Part shown: positions 17,318-24,735 of the stretch, piece by piece | Position numbering within the stretch: the stretch's first letter is position 1 | Layout of the letters: the number at the start of each line of letters is the position of its first letter | NCBI RefSeq assembly: GCF_014257025.1 | Contig: NZ_JACMSF010000012.1 | Span: 111,710 to 175,709 of the forward strand | Direction: 5' to 3' | Length of the DNA: 64,000 nucleotides | From: Streptomyces cupreus | Lineage (GTDB): Bacteria > Actinomycetota > Actinomycetes > Streptomycetales > Streptomycetaceae | Translations under genes and position numbers: made by a program | The notes under the pieces: model-generated | What the model was told of the DNA's origin: nothing | Database searches by the model: none | The model's input: only the letters and a program-made list of their open reading frames with translations

Positions 17318-17677
17318 TCAGTCGTGCAGGGGCCGGTCGCTGAGCCGGTGGTCCGCCACCTTCAGCGCCTCGTCCACCAGCCGCCGCAGATGGCCGTCGC
17401 GCAGTGAGTAGATCACCCGGCGGCCTTCCTTGCGTGTGTTCACCAGACCGGCCAGACGCAGCCGCGCCAGATGCTGACTGACGGCGGGCCGGGCCGCTCC
17501 GCACGCCTCGGTGAGCGTGCTGACGTCGGCCTCTCCCCTGGTCAGCGCGTGCAGCAGGGTGAGCCGGGTGCGGTCGCCGAGGAGGGCGAGGAGTTCCGCG
17601 GCGAGGGCGAACTGGTCCTCGCCGGGGGTGCGCGGATGCGCATCGTGTGCAGGTGATAGGTGCATGCGTGCGCTCAT
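17318..17677 (-). CDS. ArsR/SmtB-family metal-sensing repressor
   Basis: 119 residues, winged HTH (LLALLGDRTRLTLLHAL, then TEACGAARPAVSQHLARLRL). The alpha-5 metal site reads DGH...ADH, keeping Asp, His and the last His of the SmtB/CzrA pattern but with Val where the third ligand is expected. The N-terminus is His-rich (MHLSPAHDAH) and the C-terminus ends PLHD, reminiscent of the Ni/Co sensor NmtR. It is divergent from a CDF exporter, so it should derepress that gene on metal binding. The start may be 17677 or Met at 17665, the palindrome below favouring the shorter form. Confidence 0.85.
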   Translation of the reverse strand: MSARMHLSPAHDAHPRTPGEDQFALAAELLALLGDRTRLTLLHALTRGEADVSTLTEACGAARPAVSQHLARLRLAGLVNTRKEGRRVIYSLRDGHLRRLVDEALKVADHRLSDRPLHD

Positions 17678-17683
17678 ACGCAC
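17668..17683. promoter_or_regulatory. Putative ArsR operator
   Basis: GTGCG-ctcata-CGCAC is a perfect 5+6+5 palindrome between the divergent ArsR and CDF genes, 53 bp before the CDF GTG. It overlaps the longer ArsR start codon and would lie just upstream of the shorter one. Confidence 0.5.
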
Positions 17684-17736
17684 ATAATGGCGTCGTGGAC
17701 CGGGTAAGTCCACCACCGCCACCGGAAGGGGGACCC

Positions 17737-18753
17737 GTGAGCCACCCGCACCACCACCATCACCACCACCCGCGCCGCCACCGCGTCGGCCACCTCCTCA
17801 AGCCCCACTCCCACGACACCGCCGACAAGCTCGACAGCGCCCTGGAGTCCTCGGCCCGCGGGATGCGCGCGCTGTGGGTCTCGCTCGCGGTGCTGGGCGC
17901 GACGGCGCTCGTCCAAGCAGTCGTCGTGGCGATGTCCGGATCGGTGGCCCTGCTCGGCGACACCGCGCACAACACCGCCGACGCGCTGACCGCCGTACCC
18001 CTCGGCATCGCCTTCGTGCTCGGCCGCCGCGCGGCGACCCGGCGCTTCACCTACGGCTATGGCCGGGCCGAGGATCTGGCCGGCCTGGTGATCGTGCTGA
18101 CCATCGCCGCGTCGGCGGTGTTCGCCGGGTGGACGGCGGTCGACCGGCTGCTCGACCCGCGTCCCGTCGAGCACCTTCCCGCGGTCGCCGCGGCGGCGCT
18201 GGTGGGCTTCACGGGCAACGAATGGGTGGCGCGGTACCGGATCCGCGTCGGCCGTGCCATCGGCTCGGCGGCACTGGTGGCGGACGGTCTGCACGCCCGT
18301 ACCGACGGATTCACCTCGCTGGCGGTGCTGTTGGGGGCGGGCGGTGCGGCGCTGGGCTGGCAACTGGCCGACCCGATCGTGGGGTTGGCGATCACCGCGG
18401 TGATCGTGCTGGTGCTGCGGGACGCGGCGCGCGAGGTGTTCCGGCGGGTGCTGGACGCCGTGGACCCGGCCCTGGTGGACCGGGCCGAACAGGCGCTGCG
18501 GGAGGTGCCGGGGGTGCGCGGGGTGGGCGAACTCCGGCTGCGCTGGATCGGACACCGGCTGCGGGCGGAGGTGGCGGTCGTGGTGGACGGCGAGGCGACG
18601 GTACGGCAGGCCCACGCGATCGCGGTCGACGCCGAGCACGCCCTGTTGCACGCCGTCCCCCGCCTCACCGCGGCCCTGGTCCACGCGGACCCGGCACCGG
18701 TACCGGGCGAGGCGGACCCGCATCTGGCGCTGGCCCACCACACGGCGGCCTGA
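17737..18753 (+). CDS. Cation diffusion facilitator metal exporter
   Basis: 338 residues. It opens with a run of seven consecutive His plus further His residues (about 3-26), a metal-binding tail. Six membrane helices follow from about residue 46. Metal site A ligands are in GDTAHNTAD (TM2) and ADGLHARTDG (TM5), both HxxxD, the pattern linked to zinc selectivity. A cytoplasmic ferredoxin-like domain (about 230-320) closes the protein. It exports divalent cations by proton antiport. GTG 17737 is preceded by GAAGGGGG five bases upstream. Confidence 0.92.
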   Translation: MSHPHHHHHHHPRRHRVGHLLKPHSHDTADKLDSALESSARGMRALWVSLAVLGATALVQAVVVAMSGSVALLGDTAHNTADALTAVPLGIAFVLGRRAATRRFTYGYGRAEDLAGLVIVLTIAASAVFAGWTAVDRLLDPRPVEHLPAVAAAALVGFTGNEWVARYRIRVGRAIGSAALVADGLHARTDGFTSLAVLLGAGGAALGWQLADPIVGLAITAVIVLVLRDAAREVFRRVLDAVDPALVDRAEQALREVPGVRGVGELRLRWIGHRLRAEVAVVVDGEATVRQAHAIAVDAEHALLHAVPRLTAALVHADPAPVPGEADPHLALAHHTAA

Positions 18754-18755
18754 GC

Positions 18756-19313
18756 TCAGGCGAGCCCGAGCCCTTCCAGTACGACGGCTCCGGGCAGCTC
18801 GGCGAAGGCCTTCCCCGGCACCAGCAGCTTGCCGCGCCGGCGTCCGCTGCCGACGAGGACGTAGGGCAGGTCGACCACGGCGGAGTCCACCAACACCGGC
18901 CAGCCGGCGGGCAGTCCGATCGGCGTGATGCCGCCGTACTCCATGCCGGTCTCACCGGTCGCGGTGTCCATGGCCGCGAACGAAGCCTTGCGGGCGCCGA
19001 GTTGGCGGCGGACCGCGCCGTTGACATCGACGCGGGTGGTGGAGAGCACGACACAGGCGGCGAGTGTGGTCTCGCCGCCGCGCTTGCCCGCCACCACCAC
19101 GCAGTTGGCCGACTGTTCGAGCAGCTCCTGGCCATAGTGCTCGACGAACACGGCGGTGTCGGCCCATGTCGGGTCGGTGTCGACGTAGACGATCTGGTCG
19201 GCGGGGACGCTGCCGCTCCAGTGGCGTACGGCGTCGGCGACCGGGGCGGTCAGCTCGTCGAGGCAGTCGGGGGCGGGGATGGCCCGGTCGAAGTGTCCGA
19301 TGGGTGCGCGCAT
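18756..19313 (-). CDS. YbaK/EbsC-family aminoacyl-tRNA deacylase-like protein
   Basis: 185 residues. The YbaK core is seen in CVVVAGKRGGETTLAACVVL, with the conserved Lys, and MEYGGITPIGLPAGWPVLVD, the substrate-pocket Gly-Gly-x-x-P segment. Family members hydrolyse mischarged aminoacyl-tRNA in trans or bind related ligands. ATG at 19311-19313 chosen; nine upstream codons are possible but unconserved. It follows the XRE-cupin gene on the same strand (30-bp gap) and may share its transcript. Confidence 0.85.
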   Translation of the reverse strand: MRAPIGHFDRAIPAPDCLDELTAPVADAVRHWSGSVPADQIVYVDTDPTWADTAVFVEHYGQELLEQSANCVVVAGKRGGETTLAACVVLSTTRVDVNGAVRRQLGARKASFAAMDTATGETGMEYGGITPIGLPAGWPVLVDSAVVDLPYVLVGSGRRRGKLLVPGKAFAELPGAVVLEGLGLA

Positions 19314-19343
19314 GGCCGCACGGTAGCAACCGCGCTCCACCGC

Positions 19344-19916
19344 TCAGTGCACGGGCGGTACGGAGACCGCCATCACCATCCGCATCGGCACCTCGCCGGT
19401 ATTGCCGTACGTGTGCGGGGTATTGGCCTCGAAGGAGCCGGTCGCGCCCGCCGGGATGCGGTACTCCTCCCCGTCCACGGTGAGCGTCAGCTCGCCCTCC
19501 AGGACATGGAGCAGTTCGGCCGTGCCCGTCGGATGCGGGTCGGAGGAACTGCTCTCGCCCGGCATCAGCCGCCACTCCCACAGCTCCAGCGGGCCCGGCG
19601 CCTCGGTGCCGGCGAGGAGGAGGTTGTAGCTGCCGGAGTCGGTGCGCCACAGCCGTACGGCCTGGTCGGCGGGGACGATACGGACCTGCGGGCCGTGTTC
19701 GTATTCGAGCAGGGTGGTGATGCTGACGCCCAGCGCGTCGCCGATCTTGACGACCGTGCCGAGGCTGGGGTTGGTGCGCGCCTGCTCGATCTGGATGAGC
19801 ATCCCGCGGCTGACATTGGCCCGGGTGGCGAGCACGTCCAGGGTGAAGCCACGCACCGCACGCCAGTGCTTGACGTTGCGGCCCAGCGACTGGGTCAGCA
19901 GGTCGAGGTCCGACAC
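19344..19916 (-). CDS. XRE-cupin transcriptional regulator
   Basis: 190 residues. HTH_3 domain (LGRNVKHWRAVRGFTLDVLA and NVSRGMLIQIEQARTNPSLG, about 10-60) plus a C-terminal cupin sensor (LLHVLEGELTLTVDGEEYRI and GATGSFEANTPHTYGN, about 130-180). GTG at 19914-19916 is preferred: GGACGGA stands upstream, while the longer frame starts with TTG and lacks a site. Such regulators often control the adjacent gene in response to a small ligand; the neighbour is a divergent EamA transporter. Confidence 0.88.
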   Translation of the reverse strand: MSDLDLLTQSLGRNVKHWRAVRGFTLDVLATRANVSRGMLIQIEQARTNPSLGTVVKIGDALGVSITTLLEYEHGPQVRIVPADQAVRLWRTDSGSYNLLLAGTEAPGPLELWEWRLMPGESSSSDPHPTGTAELLHVLEGELTLTVDGEEYRIPAGATGSFEANTPHTYGNTGEVPMRMVMAVSVPPVH

Positions 19917-19980
19917 ATTCCGTCCAACGTTGTGGTCCAATTTAATGAATGGCAAGGTTCAGTTTATTGCACTACGGTGA

Positions 19981-19999
19981 GGTGCACCGATCGTGCACC
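19981..19999. promoter_or_regulatory. Putative XRE-cupin operator
   Basis: GGTGCAC-cgatc-GTGCACC is a perfect 7+5+7 inverted repeat 22 bp before the EamA start. It sits beside an AT-rich patch (19940-19970, with TTTAATGAAT and TTTATTGCA) unusual for this DNA, which probably holds the divergent promoters. Confidence 0.55.
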
Positions 20000-20021
20000 G
20001 AACTGTACTGCGAGGCTACCC

Positions 20022-20879
20022 GTGACAGCACTCTTCGCCCTGGCCGCCAGCCTGCTCTGGGGTCTGGCCGACTTCGGCGGCGGACTGCTGACCCGGCGCG
20101 CCCCCGCGCTCACCGTGGTGGTGGTCTCGCAGTCGGTCGCCGCGGTCGTCCTGGGCGCGATCGTGGTCGCGACCGGCGGCTGGAGCGAGATCGGCCCGCA
20201 ACTCTGGTTCGCCGTCGCCGCGGGTCTGGTCGGCACGGTGACGATCCTCGCCTTCTACAAGGCGCTCGCCCTGGGCCCGATGGGCGTGGTGTCCCCGCTG
20301 TGCTCGCTGAGCGTCGCCGTCCCGGTGGGCGTGGGCCTCGCGCTGGGCGAACGGCCCGGCATGTTCCAGCTCGGCGGGATCATGGCGGCCGTCGTCGGCG
20401 TCGCGCTCGCCGGCGGACCGGAGGTCAAGGGCGCCCCCGTGCAGCGCCGGGCCATCGTGCTCACGCTGCTCGCGGCGCTCGGGTTCGGCACGGTGATGGC
20501 GCTGATCACCGAGGCGTCGACGACCGTCACCGGCCTCTTCCTCGCCCTGTTCGTGCAGCGCGTCACCAATGTCGTCGTCGGCGGCACGGCCCTGTACGTC
20601 TCCGTACGGCGCGGCTCCCCCGCCCTCCCCGAGGGCGGCTTCCCCTGGCGTGCGCTGCCCACGCTCGGTTTCGTCGGGCTCGCCGACGTCGCGGCGAACG
20701 GCACCTACTCGGTCGCCGCCCAGAACGGCCCGGTCACCGTGGCCGCCGTCCTCGCCTCACTGTTCCCGGTGGTGACGGCCCTGGCCGCACGGATGGTCCT
20801 CGACGAACGGCTGCGCGGAATCCAGGCGGCGGGCGCGGGCCTGGCACTGGCCGGCACCCTGCTGCTCGCCACCGGCTGA
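20022..20879 (+). CDS. EamA/DMT-family exporter
   Basis: 285 residues with ten hydrophobic helices in two EamA repeats. It starts MTALFALAASLLWGLADFGG, ends the first repeat around VAVPVGVGLALGERP and the second around VVTALAARMVLDERLRG. These are metabolite or drug exporters of the inner membrane. GTG 20022 has GAGG six bases upstream. Divergent from the XRE-cupin gene, so likely its target. It ends one base before the convergent acyltransferase. Confidence 0.87.
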   Translation: MTALFALAASLLWGLADFGGGLLTRRAPALTVVVVSQSVAAVVLGAIVVATGGWSEIGPQLWFAVAAGLVGTVTILAFYKALALGPMGVVSPLCSLSVAVPVGVGLALGERPGMFQLGGIMAAVVGVALAGGPEVKGAPVQRRAIVLTLLAALGFGTVMALITEASTTVTGLFLALFVQRVTNVVVGGTALYVSVRRGSPALPEGGFPWRALPTLGFVGLADVAANGTYSVAAQNGPVTVAAVLASLFPVVTALAARMVLDERLRGIQAAGAGLALAGTLLLATG

Positions 20880-20880
20880 G

Positions 20881-21645
20881 TCAGGCCTCGGCGTCCAACT
20901 GGGCCAGCCGCGCCGCCGACTCCTCGTCCAGCTCCGCCAACGCGGCGAGCTGCTCCGGGGTCACCCCGTCCGGTATCGGCACCGGCGCGGGCGTCCGAAG
21001 CGGCGGCTGCCAGCCGTCGGCGGGAGTCCAGCGCCGTACGACTCGGGCGGGCGCCCCCGCCACGACGGCATGGTCGGGAACCACGCCGCGGACCACGGCA
21101 CCGGCCGCCACGACCACGTTCCGGCCGATCTTCGCGCCCGGCAGGATCACCGCGCCGGTGCCGATCCAGCAGCCCGGGCCGATCGACACCGGCTCCATCC
21201 GCGGCCACTGCTTGCCGATGGGCTCGTGCGGGTCGTCGTAGGAGTGGTTCGTGGAGGTGACGTAGACATACGGGCCGAAGTAGCAGTCGCTGCCGATGGT
21301 GACCGTGGTGTCGGCGATGACATGGCTGCCGCGGCCGAGGACCACGCCGTCGCCGATCCGCAGGATCGGTTCGGGGCCGAGGTCGAGGTCGGGCATCAGG
21401 CCCGCCGTCAGCGTGACCTGTTCGCCGACGATGCAGTGGGAGCCCAGATGGATCCAGGGCTCGCCGAAGACCGTGCCGAGCGGGAACGCCAGACGGGTGG
21501 CCTCGCCGATCGCGCCGAAGTGGAAGCGGCCGGGGCGCTCGGCCGTCACCGAGCCGGTGCGCTGCACCCAGGCCCAGCCCGCGTGGACGGCCCGCTGCGC
21601 CGCTCGGCGACTCCAGGATGAGAACGTGTTCTTGCTCTTCGGCAC
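20881..21645 (-). CDS. Left-handed beta-helix acyltransferase
   Basis: 254 residues. Hexapeptide repeats occupy about 75-200 (for example IGDGVVLGRGSHVIADTTV, then IGTGAVILPGAKIGRNVVVA), with STNHSYDDPHEPIG carrying the catalytic-type His of the xenobiotic/maltose O-acetyltransferase group. The C-terminal 40 residues are Pro/Glu/Ala-rich. It probably transfers an acetyl or acyl group to a sugar or cell-surface compound. GTG 21645 start is a judgement; the site ahead is weak. Confidence 0.82.
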   Translation of the reverse strand: MPKSKNTFSSWSRRAAQRAVHAGWAWVQRTGSVTAERPGRFHFGAIGEATRLAFPLGTVFGEPWIHLGSHCIVGEQVTLTAGLMPDLDLGPEPILRIGDGVVLGRGSHVIADTTVTIGSDCYFGPYVYVTSTNHSYDDPHEPIGKQWPRMEPVSIGPGCWIGTGAVILPGAKIGRNVVVAAGAVVRGVVPDHAVVAGAPARVVRRWTPADGWQPPLRTPAPVPIPDGVTPEQLAALAELDEESAARLAQLDAEA

Positions 21646-21752
21646 GCGTTCACCGTACTGAGCGTGCGGCACCCTTATCGCGTGGAGGGCCTGTGATCTT
21701 CGCCCCAACAGGTGGCGTACGGTGCCGTGTATCACGTGATCGGGAGGCGATG

Positions 21753-22268
21753 ATGATCAAGGGCATCGGTGGCAGGGAGCCGAAGGTCGACGCGAATGTC
21801 TTTGTGGCGCCCACGGCTTCGGTGATCGGGGACGTGACCCTGGAGACGGGGGCGAGTGTCTGGTACGGAGCTGTGCTGCGGGGGGACGTCGAGCGGATCT
21901 CGGTCGGGGCGAGCAGCAATGTGCAGGACAACTGCACGCTGCACGCCGATCCTGGGTTTCCGGTGACCGTGGGGGAACGTGTTTCCATCGGGCACAACGC
22001 CGTGGTGCACGGGGCGACCGTGGAGGACGACTGCCTCATCGGGATGGGGGCGACCGTGCTGAACGGGGCGGTGATCGGGGCGGGGTCGCTTGTCGCTGCG
22101 CAGGCGTTGGTGCCGCAGGGGATGCGGGTGCCGCCGGGGTCTCTGGTGGCGGGGGTGCCGGCGAAGGTGAAGCGGGAGCTTACAGAGGAGGAGCGGGCCG
22201 GCGTTTCTCTCAACGGGACCATGTACGCGCAGTTGGCTGAGGCACACCGGGAAGTACACGGTCAGTAA
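21753..22268 (+). CDS. Gamma-class carbonic anhydrase family protein
   Basis: 171 residues, left-handed beta helix. Three His that would bind zinc are in NCTLHADPG, VSIGHNAVVHG; the flanking DVTLETGASVWYGAVLRGD is the conserved entrance with the Arg/Asp pair. Similar proteins include PaaY- and YrdA-like enzymes. Two tandem ATGs exist (21750, 21753); GGAGG at 21743-21747 gives the better five-base spacing to 21753. Activity on CO2 is not assured from sequence. Confidence 0.87.
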   Translation: MIKGIGGREPKVDANVFVAPTASVIGDVTLETGASVWYGAVLRGDVERISVGASSNVQDNCTLHADPGFPVTVGERVSIGHNAVVHGATVEDDCLIGMGATVLNGAVIGAGSLVAAQALVPQGMRVPPGSLVAGVPAKVKRELTEEERAGVSLNGTMYAQLAEAHREVHGQ

Positions 22269-22289
22269 GGTCGAACGGCCCCGCGCCCT

Positions 22290-22308
22290 AGGGGAGTTCT
22301 ACTCCCCT
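22290..22308. terminator. Bidirectional hairpin terminator
   Basis: AGGGGAGT-tct-ACTCCCCT is a perfect 8-bp stem with a three-base loop between the convergent carbonic-anhydrase and DedA genes; it overlaps the DedA stop codon. Confidence 0.6.
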
Positions 22309-22943
22309 GCCCCTACCAGCTCGGCCTCCTGCTGTCCCGCCTGGGCCTTCTTCGCCTTGCGCTTCAGGATCAGGAACGACGTCAGACCGATCAGGACCGC
22401 CGCCACCAACCCCAGCCACGAGAAGCGCTTCAGCCAGGACTCGGCGACCACGCCCACGTAGTAGATGACCGCCGTCGTGCCGCCCGCCCAGAGGATGCCG
22501 CCGAGGACGTTGGCCGTGAGGAACTTCCAGTACGGCATGCGCAGGACGCCCGCGAGGGGGCCCGCGAAGATGCGCAGGAGGGCGACGAAGCGGCCGAAGA
22601 AGACGGCCCACATGCCCCACTTCTGGAAGGAGCGCTCAGCGGTCGCGATGTGCCCTTCGCTGAAGTGCTTGGGGAACTTGCCGCCGAGCCAGGCCAGCAG
22701 GGGGCGGCCGCCCTTGCGGCCGATGGCGTAGCCGATGGAGTCGCCGACGATGGCGCCCGTGGTGGCGCAGGCGCCGAGGATCACGGGGTCGATCTCACCG
22801 TGCTGCGAGGCGAGCAGCGCCGAGGAGACCAGGATGATCTCGCCGGGCAGCGGGATGCCCAGGCTCTCCAGGCCGATGACCAGGCCCACCAGCAGATAGA
22901 TGGCGAGCGGGGGCACTGTTTCGAGCCATTCCTGGACGTGCAA
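22299..22943 (-). CDS. DedA family membrane protein
   Basis: 214 residues. PLPGEIILVSSALLA (residues 32-46), ACATTGAIVGDSIGYAIGR and FFGRFVALLRIFAGPLAG are DedA signatures with the conserved Glu and Arg residues; four to six membrane helices. Family members act as polyprenyl-phosphate or phospholipid flippases, so a link with envelope biogenesis is likely. The start is TTG at 22941-22943, supported by GAGAGGA seven bases ahead; no ATG or GTG suits. Confidence 0.9.
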   Translation of the reverse strand: MHVQEWLETVPPLAIYLLVGLVIGLESLGIPLPGEIILVSSALLASQHGEIDPVILGACATTGAIVGDSIGYAIGRKGGRPLLAWLGGKFPKHFSEGHIATAERSFQKWGMWAVFFGRFVALLRIFAGPLAGVLRMPYWKFLTANVLGGILWAGGTTAVIYYVGVVAESWLKRFSWLGLVAAVLIGLTSFLILKRKAKKAQAGQQEAELVGAGE

Positions 22944-23062
22944 CGCCGCTTCCTCTCAACTGCTGGGCCTGTTCCCGGCGCGCGCTCGTCCGTGAGCGCG
23001 CGCCGGGGCAGCCTACCTGCTCGCCCCGACGGCGCCTCGCGGCCCCGACCCCGGAAATGACA

Positions 23063-23100
23063 GAGGGCCCGATCGGGGCCCTCCGCGGAAAACCGCGTTC
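23063..23100 (-). terminator. Tandem hairpin terminator of the DUF4442 gene
   Basis: Two stems follow the stop of the minus-strand gene: CGCGG-aaaa-CCGCG (23087-23100 on the plus strand), then GAGGGCCC-gatcg-GGGCCCTC (23063-23083). Both are perfect. Confidence 0.7.
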
Positions 23101-23553
23101 TCAGCCATTGGGACGCAGGGTCCACACCACGGTCATCTCGGTCGTGACCGCGCCGTCCTCGCGCTGGATCGCCACGCTCACCGGGAACTCAGGACGCCTG
23201 CCCGCGTCGAGCTCGGCGACGACCTCGTCGATCGGCCGGCCCAGCGTCGCGGTGGCGGTGACCGGACCGAGGGCGATCTTCTTGAACGCGATCTCCGCGG
23301 TGACCGGCAGTGGCACGGCCCGCGACAGCTGGTCCCCGAAGGCCGCGAGCACGATCGCGCCGCTGGCCGACTCCCCCAGCGTGAACATCGCACCGGCGTG
23401 CGGGCCGCCGACGTGGTTGCGGTACTCGCTCTGGTCCGGCAGGACCAGCACCGCCTTCTCCGGAGTGGTCTCCAGGTACTCCAGGTTCAGCGTCCGAACC
23501 ATCGGCACCGTGGCGGCGAGCAACTCGCCGATCGACATCTGATCTGCGCTCAT
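23101..23553 (-). CDS. DUF4442 / hotdog-fold thioesterase-like protein
   Basis: 150 residues. VGGPHAGAMFTLGESASGAI is the hotdog helix with the PaaI-like HxG pattern; VTAEIAFKKIALGPVTATA is the central strand. Likely an acyl-CoA thioesterase or acyl-binding protein in the cytoplasm. ATG start 23551-23553. Stands alone with its own terminator. Confidence 0.83.
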   Translation of the reverse strand: MSADQMSIGELLAATVPMVRTLNLEYLETTPEKAVLVLPDQSEYRNHVGGPHAGAMFTLGESASGAIVLAAFGDQLSRAVPLPVTAEIAFKKIALGPVTATATLGRPIDEVVAELDAGRRPEFPVSVAIQREDGAVTTEMTVVWTLRPNG

Positions 23554-23656
23554 GGCGGCATGTTACCCATGAGTAGCCTCGCTGGCCAGATTTGCTACGT
23601 CCCTGACAAGGGCCGGTGACCGAATCGTGTCCAGGGCGCCGTTAGGGTTGCTGCCC

Positions 23657-24661
23657 ATGTGGCCAGGACAGCAGCCGCCCGGGGGCGAGCAGAACCCGCA
23701 ACAGCAGAACAACCCGTACCAGCAGCCGGGGTACCAGCAGCCGAATCCGTACCAGCAGCCCGGCTATCAGCAGCCCAACCCCTATGGGCAGCAAGCGCAG
23801 TGGGGCGCGCCGACCTCGGCGGGGGCACCGGCGCCGCAGGGCGGTGGCGGCGGCAACCGGACCAAGCTGGTCGCGATCGTGGCGGCCACGGCCGTGGTCG
23901 TCGCCGCCGGTGTCACCGGGTTCCTGGTGCTGGGCGGCGACGAGGACGACAAGGCGGACGGCAAGGCGTCGGCGAGCCCGACCGTGAGCAAGTCGGCCGA
24001 GCCCAGCACCTCCGAGTCCGGCGCGGAGGACGACCCGCGCGGCGACGAGGAGTTGAAGCCGACCGTCGAGGGCTGGAAGGTCGTCGTCAACCCGCGCTTC
24101 GGCACGATGTTCGACGTGCCCGCCGACTGGGAGATCGACAACCAGGACACGAGCGTCGGCTTCGAGTGGGAGGACAAGGACGGCAAGCTCGACCGGTCCA
24201 CCGTCACCGCTCCCGCCTACCTCAAGTCCAAGTGGTGCACGGTCGACTCCGACAAGGACGGCCGTACGGAGGACACCGCCCTGGTCACCGCCGGTACGCG
24301 CGGTGAGAACGGGGCGAAGGACCTCGACGAGGCCGCCGAGACCCGGGTGCCGTGGTGGATCTTCGGCGGTTACACCCAGCCGGACCGCAAGAGCGTGAAG
24401 TACTCCAAGCCCAAGCCGTACACCACGGCGTCGGGCATCAAGGGCAGCGTCGCCACCGCCCACTCGGAGAACACCCCGCAGAACGGCAAGTGCGACAGCG
24501 AGGGCAAGGCAATCACCTTCGCGTTCGAGAACGGCGCGGGCGACTACGTCACTTGGAACCTCTTCGGCGCCAAGGGCGTCAAGGGGGAGATCCCGGAGGC
24601 GACGATCCAGCAGATCCTGAGCACCGTGCGCCTCACCGAGGCCATGCCGACCGACACTTAA
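23657..24661 (+). CDS. P/Q-rich membrane-anchored hypothetical protein
   Basis: 334 residues. A cytosolic N-terminal tail has Tyr-Gln-Gln-Pro repeats (YQQPGYQQPNP twice, residues 15-40). One membrane helix (LVAIVAATAVVVAAGVTGFL, about 70-90) follows, then an acidic Ser/Asp linker and an extracellular domain (about 130-330) containing two cysteines, KWCTV and GKCDS, that could form a disulfide. This layout is widespread in Streptomyces (proline-rich head, single helix, small exported domain) but I do not recognise the domain. ATG start; no good SD seen. Confidence 0.75.
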   Translation: MWPGQQPPGGEQNPQQQNNPYQQPGYQQPNPYQQPGYQQPNPYGQQAQWGAPTSAGAPAPQGGGGGNRTKLVAIVAATAVVVAAGVTGFLVLGGDEDDKADGKASASPTVSKSAEPSTSESGAEDDPRGDEELKPTVEGWKVVVNPRFGTMFDVPADWEIDNQDTSVGFEWEDKDGKLDRSTVTAPAYLKSKWCTVDSDKDGRTEDTALVTAGTRGENGAKDLDEAAETRVPWWIFGGYTQPDRKSVKYSKPKPYTTASGIKGSVATAHSENTPQNGKCDSEGKAITFAFENGAGDYVTWNLFGAKGVKGEIPEATIQQILSTVRLTEAMPTDT

Positions 24662-24735
24662 GAGCAGGTGGCGGGCTCGATGACGGACAGGAATTCGACT
24701 TGGCAAGTCGGCCCCGCCACGGCGATAGTCGCGAG

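Noticed and set aside
17740..17773. Run of CAC/CAT codons resembling an engineered His tag
   Set aside because: It is interrupted by Pro and Arg, sits in a metal exporter and is typical of natural CDF N-termini.
17874..20879. A 1,001-codon frame across four genes
   Set aside because: Only its last 285 codons are the EamA protein; the rest is a shadow of the CDF gene and antisense to two regulators.
23700..23790. CAGCAG/CCAGCAGCC short repeats as a CRISPR or minisatellite
   Set aside because: They are in-frame codons of a P/Q-rich tail with no spacers of constant length.
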